A stretch of DNA of 64,000 nt from Bifidobacterium simiarum (GTDB taxonomy: Bacteria > Actinomycetota > Actinomycetes > Actinomycetales > Bifidobacteriaceae), in NCBI RefSeq assembly GCF_002802905.1, contig NZ_PEBK01000003.1:17694-81693 (forward strand). Direction: 5' to 3'. This document shows, one piece after another, positions 58,314 through 64,000 of the stretch. The translations under genes were made by a program, and so were the position numbers. Position 1 is the first letter of the stretch, and each line of letters opens with the position of its first letter. The notes under the pieces are model-generated. The model had not been told where the DNA came from. It saw nothing but the letters and a program-made list of their open reading frames with translations, and searched no databases.

Positions 58314-59108
58314 ATGCCGATGATCGATCGAAAAGTCATCATCTACCCGTCCGCCGAGGTGCTGCAGGAGGCGTTGGCAGCACGATTCCTGCTGAAGATC
58401 TCCGACCGTCTGGCCAAGCACCAGCGCGTCGACGTGGCACTGACCGGCGGCACCGACGGCATCGCACTGCTGCGCGCCGTGGGCGAAAGCCCGCTGTCCG
58501 CCGCCGTGGACTGGAGCCGCGTGCATCTGTGGTGGGGCGACGAGCGTTTCGTGCCCGCCGACGACCCGGACCGCAACGCCCTGCAGGCCCGCGAGGCCTG
58601 GTTCGGCAAGCTGGTGGAGGACGGCGTGATGCCTGAATCACACATCCACGAAATGCCCGCCGACGACCGTGACGACGAAGCCCGCATGACGGCCACCGAG
58701 GACGAGAACTACGACGCCGTGACCCAGGCGGCCAAGGCGTACGAGAAGGAGATCGTCAAAGCGCTGGGCAAGAAGCAGGCGTTCGACATCGCCCTGTTCG
58801 GCGTGGGCCCCGACGGCCATTTCGCCTCGCTGTTCCCCAACCATCCGGCGCTACGCAGCAAGGACAAGAAGACCCGCGTGATCGGCATCACCGATTCGCC
58901 GAAGATGCCGCCGATGCGCATCAGCCTCACCGTGCCGTTCATCCGCTCCTGCCGTCGCGTGTGGGTGTTCGCCTCCACGCCACGCAAGGTCGAGGCCGTG
59001 GGCAAGGCCCTCGCCGGCACGAACAACCCGCAGGTGCCCAGCTCGTTCGCCGGCGGCGCCAAGGAGACCCTCTGGCTGCTCGACAAGGATTCCGCCGCGA
59101 ACCTGTGA
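58314..59108 (+). CDS. pgl: 6-phosphogluconolactonase
   Basis: Pgl hydrolyses 6-phosphogluconolactone, the product of Zwf. The 264-residue protein of the DevB/SOL type (NagB fold) has VALTGGTDGIALLRAV, VHLWWGDERFVPADDPDRN and FGVGPDGHFASLFPNHP, all active-site motifs. ATG 58314 has GGAGGAAAG upstream; an in-frame ATG 30 bases earlier lacks one. It stands apart from zwf-opcA, separated by the xylosidase cassette. Confidence 0.95.
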   Translation: MPMIDRKVIIYPSAEVLQEALAARFLLKISDRLAKHQRVDVALTGGTDGIALLRAVGESPLSAAVDWSRVHLWWGDERFVPADDPDRNALQAREAWFGKLVEDGVMPESHIHEMPADDRDDEARMTATEDENYDAVTQAAKAYEKEIVKALGKKQAFDIALFGVGPDGHFASLFPNHPALRSKDKKTRVIGITDSPKMPPMRISLTVPFIRSCRRVWVFASTPRKVEAVGKALAGTNNPQVPSSFAGGAKETLWLLDKDSAANL

Positions 59109-59134
59109 CTGGCGATAAGTCTCAGTGAATTTTG

Positions 59135-59179
59135 ATGGATTCGAGCGCAAACAATGTCGATTGGCGCTCGAATCCATCG
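59135..59179. terminator. 15-bp perfect hairpin downstream of pgl
   Basis: GATGGATTCGAGCGC (59135-59149) pairs perfectly with 59165-59179 around a 15-base loop, 27 bases past the pgl stop. No U-tract follows, so termination is likely but not certain. Confidence 0.6.
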
Positions 59180-59392
59180 ACAGCAATTACCAGAGATTCC
59201 AAAATCCTGGAAACTATGCGGTTTTACGGTTACAGTGCCGTCGGCTGCCATGGATCAGAATGCATTGGCGCACCAAATACGTCCAAATCCATGAATCGTT
59301 TCGTTCTCATTTGCCGATACCGTCTCAGCCACTCACTTACCGATAGCCGATCCTCCTGCACTCACATCCCTTGCGCCACCCCTCTGAAAGCA

Positions 59393-59411
59393 GGTTAATT
59401 CTGGATTAACC
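59393..59411. promoter_or_regulatory. Palindrome upstream of VWA-protein promoter
   Basis: GGTTAAT-TCTGG-ATTAACC, a perfect 7-bp inverted repeat. A second palindrome ATTCGCGAAT (59416-59425) abuts the -35 region. Candidate regulator sites of unknown owner. Confidence 0.5.
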
Positions 59412-59424
59412 ATCGATTCGCGAA

Positions 59425-59454
59425 TTGACCACCCCGAATCCTCCCCTCTACCAT
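59425..59454 (+). promoter_or_regulatory. Candidate promoter of VWA-protein gene
   Basis: -35 TTGACC (59425-59430) and -10 TACCAT (59449-59454), 18 bases apart and about 100 bases ahead of the start codon. Confidence 0.4.
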
Positions 59455-59554
59455 GAATATGAGAAATCATGCAATGGCTTGGCATGGTTTCAATACATAC
59501 CGATTGAGAAGAGGTATCAGATCTCGACCGGACAGGTTTCGAGAGGAGAGAATC

Positions 59555-62224
59555 ATGCAACGCTTGCGAAGCGTGTTTGCAGGCATGCTATCCGTGGTGC
59601 TGACCGTAGCCATGATCTTCGGCTTCGGCGCATCGCAGGCAGTCGCCGCAGAAAATGGTGTCGCAACCACGACGTCTTCATCAACGCATAACGCCATCGT
59701 GCTGGTATTGGACAATTCCGGCAGTATGTACGGCGAGCCGATCGAACGGCTGAAGACCGCAACGAAACAGTTTGTATCCAAGGTACTGGCCAAGGATCCA
59801 CAAAGCCAGATCTCCCTGGTGTCGTTCAGCAATGACACCACGGTTCAGGATTTCACCAACGACAAGACCACACTGAACAACTTCGCGGATAAGAATCTGT
59901 TCGGCGATTCCGGTACGGACGTCACCGCAGGACTCCAGAAAGCCGATGAGGTACTCAAGAACTTCAAGGACACCGCCTCCGTGAAGTACGCACGCAGCAT
60001 CGTCACCATGTCCGATGGCTGGCCGAACAGCGCTGAATCCGCAACGAATCAGGCCAAGTCGATGTTCCCCAGCTACAACATGTACTCGGTCGGGTTCTAC
60101 CCATATGAGGACAATTCCGCCAGCACCTTCATGAAGTCGATCCAGAACAAGGGCTACTTCGAAGCCAACGACCTCGATGCACTGATCCAGAAGTTTGATG
60201 AAATCGCCGATGTGATTCTCAATCCTCCGGTGGTGAATGTAAGCCATGCATACAATCACGCATCCGAGAGCGGCGGATTCCCTTGGAATGGCATGTGGAT
60301 AAATGTTCGAGTCAGCAACCCTGGGAGTAAGCCGCTATCCAATGTGCAAGTGAAACTGAAACTTGATAAGTACATGTGGCTAGCGGGAGATGCAGCCGAA
60401 CAGAAAATCACGGACATTCCCGCTAAGTCTGATAAAACCGTCAAGTGGCTCGTGTTCTTCAAGTCCGACACTGCTGCCCATGTGAAGACTCAAACCCCTT
60501 CAGTTATCGTTTCCGGTGACCGCTTTATTAGTGTCACCGCATCAGACCGGATCTCAACAATCTGGGTAACCAAGACGACAATATTCACATTCGGAGTGGA
60601 TAACTGGTCATTCCCCAATCCAACGGACTGGAAACTCAGCGACAAGGATCTCGATGCTCTCAAACACTCCGGCCTCTCCGATACCGACTATCAAACATTG
60701 AAGGCAACGAGCGAAAAATACGCCAAGGATGGAGGAACCAACGGTAATTGCGCAGGCATGGCAATTACCGAAATCCTTGCAAAAGTCGGCTACGACTTCC
60801 CCGATGTATCGGCTAAGAATCTCCATTCCGTTCCCAAGAACGATGAAGTCATTTCTTATATTAATTACTACGCTCTAGGTCAATTCACATACGCATCACT
60901 CTCTCGCATGACCAATACGACCAATCTTCCGGAGAAAAATAAAATTTCGCAGCTGAAGCAGAAGCTTGCAACGGGAAACGTTCCGGTCCTTCTTGGCATC
61001 AGGTACATCGATAAGAAAAACAATGGGAAAGGTAATTGGGGGCATATGGTCGTTGCCGATCAATATGACATCGGGTCATACAAGATAGACGACAAAGAAT
61101 ACAATCTCAGAGTTCGAATCATTGACAACAACACCCCCGATCAGCAGAAGGCGTATCTGTATGCCAATACGCAAACCGGTCATTGGAAGCTCAAGAACTC
61201 TCAAGACGAGGATAAAGAAGAGGGGAATACGGAAAATGGCCAAACCACCATCGGCTATATTTCCAATGTCGTAGAGGAGATGACTCCGTTTAACCATCAA
61301 ACCGCATCCTCCAACTATCAGGCTTGGCTGTCCGCCAGCAATCAAACGTTCTGGCATAATCTCAAGGTATCGATACAAGCTACGGGTAAGACCATTACAT
61401 GGCCAGCACATCAGCTGATGTCCGATCCTCGATTCACAGTCATTCCAAGTTTCAACGGTTCCACAGACTCAAGTTCAACCGTGTCGCTTCCTGCAACGCA
61501 ACCATATACGATCACCTCATCCGGTGAATCTGACTATGCGATGCGGTATCCGAATATTTATCTGAACGCACAGGCAGACAAGGCGACTTCTACGACATTC
61601 AATCCCAATGCAAGTGTTTCCGTAAATGGCAGCAAAGGTTCATATCGATTGCTGTCAACAGTCGATAAGGGAACGCCGTGGTCCGCTTTTGCCGTGTCGG
61701 GGAATAACGGTGGCAATGTGAGCTTGAATCGGATTGCTAACGGCGACTATGTGGTGCGAGCCGATAATTTGAAGAACGTTTCCATTACTGCCGAAAATCG
61801 TAATGAAACGAAATCCATAACAGTGAGTACCGATGCTCACAAGATCGGAATTAAGGCACAGGGCAATAATCTGGTCGCGGCCATCGACAAGGACAACAAC
61901 GGTTCGTTTGAGACGGTGATCGCCAGCAGTGACGGCAGCCAGAACGGTAGTAATGGCGGCCAGCATGGCAACAACGGCGGTACGCCGACCGCACCGAATT
62001 CAGGCAACGGCGGACCCTCCGCTTCGGCGAATGGCTCGCACGCCAATGCGGCGACGAATGCCGGATCGAAGAACAGCGTGACGACGAAGACCGCCGACGC
62101 CAACAACGGTCCGCAGAAGCTGAGCCGTACCGGCGTGGCGATTGTCGCGATTGCGGCGGCCGCGGGTGTGCTGCTGGCGGGCGGCGTGATCATCCTGGTG
62201 GCACGCCGGCGTCGGGAGGAATAA
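59555..62224 (+). CDS. Cell-wall-anchored VWA protein with cysteine-peptidase-like domain
   Basis: An 889-residue surface protein. The signal peptide ends near ASQAVAA (residue 32). A VWA domain (about 46-222) has a complete MIDAS: D53, S55 and S57 in DNSGSM, T121 in SGTDVTAG, and D154 in MSDGWPN. A beta-sandwich-like segment (225-345) follows. Residues about 355-560 look like a papain/C39-type fold: C399 in GNCAGMAITE, H497 in WGHMVVADQY and D524 in RIIDNNTP. A beta-rich region, an Asn/Gly/Ser linker and a sortase-signal variant LSRTG precede a membrane helix and RRRREE. GAGAGGAGAG precedes ATG 59555. Enzymatic activity is inferred from the triad only. Domain 3 is coded in AT-richer DNA than its surroundings. 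Confidence 0.82.
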   Translation: MQRLRSVFAGMLSVVLTVAMIFGFGASQAVAAENGVATTTSSSTHNAIVLVLDNSGSMYGEPIERLKTATKQFVSKVLAKDPQSQISLVSFSNDTTVQDFTNDKTTLNNFADKNLFGDSGTDVTAGLQKADEVLKNFKDTASVKYARSIVTMSDGWPNSAESATNQAKSMFPSYNMYSVGFYPYEDNSASTFMKSIQNKGYFEANDLDALIQKFDEIADVILNPPVVNVSHAYNHASESGGFPWNGMWINVRVSNPGSKPLSNVQVKLKLDKYMWLAGDAAEQKITDIPAKSDKTVKWLVFFKSDTAAHVKTQTPSVIVSGDRFISVTASDRISTIWVTKTTIFTFGVDNWSFPNPTDWKLSDKDLDALKHSGLSDTDYQTLKATSEKYAKDGGTNGNCAGMAITEILAKVGYDFPDVSAKNLHSVPKNDEVISYINYYALGQFTYASLSRMTNTTNLPEKNKISQLKQKLATGNVPVLLGIRYIDKKNNGKGNWGHMVVADQYDIGSYKIDDKEYNLRVRIIDNNTPDQQKAYLYANTQTGHWKLKNSQDEDKEEGNTENGQTTIGYISNVVEEMTPFNHQTASSNYQAWLSASNQTFWHNLKVSIQATGKTITWPAHQLMSDPRFTVIPSFNGSTDSSSTVSLPATQPYTITSSGESDYAMRYPNIYLNAQADKATSTTFNPNASVSVNGSKGSYRLLSTVDKGTPWSAFAVSGNNGGNVSLNRIANGDYVVRADNLKNVSITAENRNETKSITVSTDAHKIGIKAQGNNLVAAIDKDNNGSFETVIASSDGSQNGSNGGQHGNNGGTPTAPNSGNGGPSASANGSHANAATNAGSKNSVTTKTADANNGPQKLSRTGVAIVAIAAAAGVLLAGGVIILVARRRREE

Positions 62225-62280
62225 CCGGCACGGTGACACGGCGATGATTCGCTGATCAGCCAATCAGAGAGAAATCAGAG

Positions 62281-62318
62281 AAAGAGACGATCCGCATGAC
62301 AACGGACCGTCTCTTTTT
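62281..62318 (+). terminator. Rho-independent terminator after VWA-protein gene
   Basis: A 14-bp stem with one mismatch (AAAGAGACGATCCG at 62281-62294 with 62303-62316) is followed by a T-run. Confidence 0.9.
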
Positions 62319-62419
62319 CCGTCTGCCCCGGCTTCTGTCCCCCGGCCGTCATATACGGGTGGAACAATGGCAATGCGGTATTGATGGCAATAATCACCAT
62401 GGGCGTGAGGAGAAGCATT

Positions 62420-63883
62420 ATGCGCAGAGTTCACAGTATTGGCAAAGGGGGATTGACCGCGGCGGTACTTGCAGTCTGTACGCTGCTTTCGGGACTGGCG
62501 ATCATGCCCGCGTCAGCTTCGGCGGCGAGCGGGGATGTGGCGGTGAATGCCGTGAACTTCCCGGATGCCACGTTCCGTCAGTATGTGTCGAGCAACCTCG
62601 ACCGATCCCCGCACAACGGCGTACTCAGCCTCGCGGAGCGCAATGCCGCGAACGAAATCGATTTGTTCAACAAGAATGTCACGTCGCTGAAGGGCCTCGA
62701 ATACTTCCCTCGATTGGATAAGCTGTATGCGCCGGGCAATCGACTGACCTCGATCAACGTCTCGCAGAACACGCAGCTGACGGTATTGGACGTCAAGAAC
62801 AACCAGCTGACCGCGCTGGACGTCACCCGCAACCCCCGATTGGACTCCGTATGGGTCAACAACAATCGACTGTCGTCCCTGAACGTGTCACGCAATACGG
62901 CATTGGGCTATCTCGACGTCAGCGGCAACCGACTGACCGCGCTGGACGTGACGCATAATCGGCAATTGCAGAGTCTGAAGGCCAGCAACAACCGGCTCAC
63001 CAGCCTGAATCTGACGAACAAGCCCATAATGTTCGATCTTATGGTGAATGGCAACCAACTGTCGTCACTGGATCTCTCACAGACACCGAAGATGACGTTC
63101 CTGAATTCCAGCGGCAACCGACTGCTCGCCGCACGCGTGACGTCGGACATGCTGTTCGAAATAGACGCCCAGAAGCAGAACGCCTATGCGGTGGATGGGA
63201 CCTCGCTGAATGTGAGGCAGCTGATTCCGTGGTTCAGTCTGTCGAAGGTGTCCGACGTTCGAGGCGGCACGATCTCCCCGAGCGGCGTGATCACGCCGTC
63301 AAGCAGAAAACCAGGCAGTGTGGTGTCGTACTCCTACGACACGGGCGGTCACGGCGACTGGATCATCGACATGAAAGGCCTTCTGGACGTCAAGGTGTCG
63401 TTCACGATGAAGGGGGCGGCGCCGTCCCGGCCGACGAACCCCAGCACCCCGGGATCGGGATCGGTGAAGCAGGTGCCGGTGTACCGCGTGTACAACCGTC
63501 GCAGCGGCCTGCATCATTACACGACCAACAAGGCGGAGAAGGACATGCTGGTGAGGCTCGGCTGGCGTGACGAGAGCACGAAAGGTGCCTCGTTCATCAC
63601 GGTGGCCAAGGGGACGGCGGGAGCCAAGCCGGTATATCGCGAGTACAACCGTCGTACCGGAAACCACAATTGGACGTTGAACAAGGCGGAGCACGATATG
63701 CTGGTGCGTCTTGGCTGGAAGGGCGAAGGCGTGGCATGGTATGCGCCGGCCAGCGGCAAGAACGTGTATCGTCTGTACAACCGTAACTCGGGCGAGCATG
63801 TATACACGATGAGCTATGGCGAATACGTGGCCGTGCAACGTGCCGGATGGCGCGGCGAGGGAGTCGCCTGGAAGAGCCTGTAG
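62420..63883 (+). CDS. Secreted leucine-rich-repeat protein with DUF5648-like repeats
   Basis: A 487-residue exported protein. The signal peptide ends at SASAASG (about residue 36). Residues about 40-270 begin with a cap (NAVNFPDATFRQYVSSNLD) and continue with about eight leucine-rich repeats of roughly 21 residues, pattern LTxLDVTxNxxLxxL. A beta-sandwich segment follows. The C-terminus has three copies of a 40-45-residue unit, VYRxYNRRSGxHxYT, then LGWRxEGVAW, as in DUF5648-type lysozyme/peptidase-associated modules. There is no sortase signal, so the protein is presumably secreted or held by its repeats. GAGGAGAAG precedes ATG 62420. Binding partner unknown. Confidence 0.85.
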   Translation: MRRVHSIGKGGLTAAVLAVCTLLSGLAIMPASASAASGDVAVNAVNFPDATFRQYVSSNLDRSPHNGVLSLAERNAANEIDLFNKNVTSLKGLEYFPRLDKLYAPGNRLTSINVSQNTQLTVLDVKNNQLTALDVTRNPRLDSVWVNNNRLSSLNVSRNTALGYLDVSGNRLTALDVTHNRQLQSLKASNNRLTSLNLTNKPIMFDLMVNGNQLSSLDLSQTPKMTFLNSSGNRLLAARVTSDMLFEIDAQKQNAYAVDGTSLNVRQLIPWFSLSKVSDVRGGTISPSGVITPSSRKPGSVVSYSYDTGGHGDWIIDMKGLLDVKVSFTMKGAAPSRPTNPSTPGSGSVKQVPVYRVYNRRSGLHHYTTNKAEKDMLVRLGWRDESTKGASFITVAKGTAGAKPVYREYNRRTGNHNWTLNKAEHDMLVRLGWKGEGVAWYAPASGKNVYRLYNRNSGEHVYTMSYGEYVAVQRAGWRGEGVAWKSL

Positions 63884-63895
63884 GAGGGTCACCAG

Positions 63896-63912
63896 CTTCC
63901 CCTCAAGGGAAG
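63896..63912. repeat. CTTCCC palindrome after LRR gene
   Basis: CTTCCC-CTCAA-GGGAAG, related to the palindromes in the pan cluster. Confidence 0.7.
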
Positions 63913-63927
63913 CCATGTGCGTCTTTT

Positions 63928-63976
63928 GACCACCCTCAGTCCGCCTGCGGCGTCCAGCTCCCGCCAGCGGGAGCAG
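63928..63976. repeat. REP-like unit at right edge
   Basis: GACCACCCTCAGTCCGCC followed by a perfect hairpin GCTCCCGC-CA-GCGGGAGC (63957-63974). It shares its first 14 bases with the unit inside the 43464-43605 cluster. Confidence 0.75.
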
Positions 63977-64000
63977 AAGACGTATGTCGTAAGGCAAATC

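Larger units (their letters stand above)
59109..59554. other. Gene-free stretch between pgl and VWA-protein gene
   Basis: About 445 bases, AT-richer than average. It holds a 15-bp-stem hairpin, two palindromes and a candidate promoter near the right end. Short open frames have no ribosome site. Confidence 0.7.

Overview
The window looks like part of a bifidobacterial chromosome (Actinobacteria, high GC). Pointers are the actinobacterial zwf-opcA pair, a dgt-dnaG pair, sortase-type pilus genes with very Arg-rich leaders, several LacI-type regulators next to sugar hydrolases and MFS/GPH sugar carriers, luxS, and a GH120 beta-xylosidase. I cannot name the species. No rRNA, tRNA, CRISPR array, transposase or phage gene was seen.

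Layout. 1-4753 (minus): a surface pilus locus, with a large thioester/LPXTG-like tip protein followed by a pilin cut by the window edge. 5105-10058 (minus): core genes dnaG, dgt and alr. 10229-12892: an ABC ATPase and a divergent APC amino-acid permease. 13120-15590: a fused gluconokinase/6-phosphogluconate dehydrogenase with a divergent GntR regulator. 15602-20081 (minus): aminotransferase, luxS, acetyltransferase, recQ. 20150-25950: a TetR regulator divergent from two YhgE/Pip-type membrane proteins. 26149-34059: a visibly AT-richer accessory stretch with MFS carriers, a GH63-like glycosidase, a LacI regulator, and a PIN-domain toxin with a 55-residue partner. It is divided by three direct copies of a triple-hairpin repeat at 25967, 32530 and 34120. 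34281-36802: transsulfuration genes. 37326-44690: a lactose system (GPH carrier, GH2 beta-galactosidase, LacI regulator) tied together by a shared palindromic operator. 45048-50853: a coenzyme A cluster, coaBC, coaX, a DUF2520 dehydrogenase, panB, panC, panD. 51068-59108: zwf, opcA and pgl of the oxidative pentose phosphate branch, split between opcA and pgl by a xylosidase cassette (MFS carrier, GH120, TetR). 59555-63883: two exported proteins, one combining a VWA domain with a putative cysteine-peptidase-like domain, the other with leucine-rich repeats.

How it fits together. Glucose-6-phosphate can be oxidised by Zwf/OpcA and Pgl, and the resulting or gluconate-derived 6-phosphogluconate is handled by the GntK-Gnd fusion. 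The pan/coa cluster appears to make pantothenate and carry it to 4'-phosphopantetheine if the DUF2520 protein is the ketopantoate reductase. LuxS releases homocysteine, which the cystathionine enzymes can use. The sugar cassettes each pair a carrier, a hydrolase and a local repressor.

The most unusual features are non-coding: the triple-hairpin repeats that bound gene cassettes, a REP-like palindrome family, a 203-bp inverted-repeat element at 35548-35750, and a cluster of DnaA-box-like sites between dnaG and the pilus operon.
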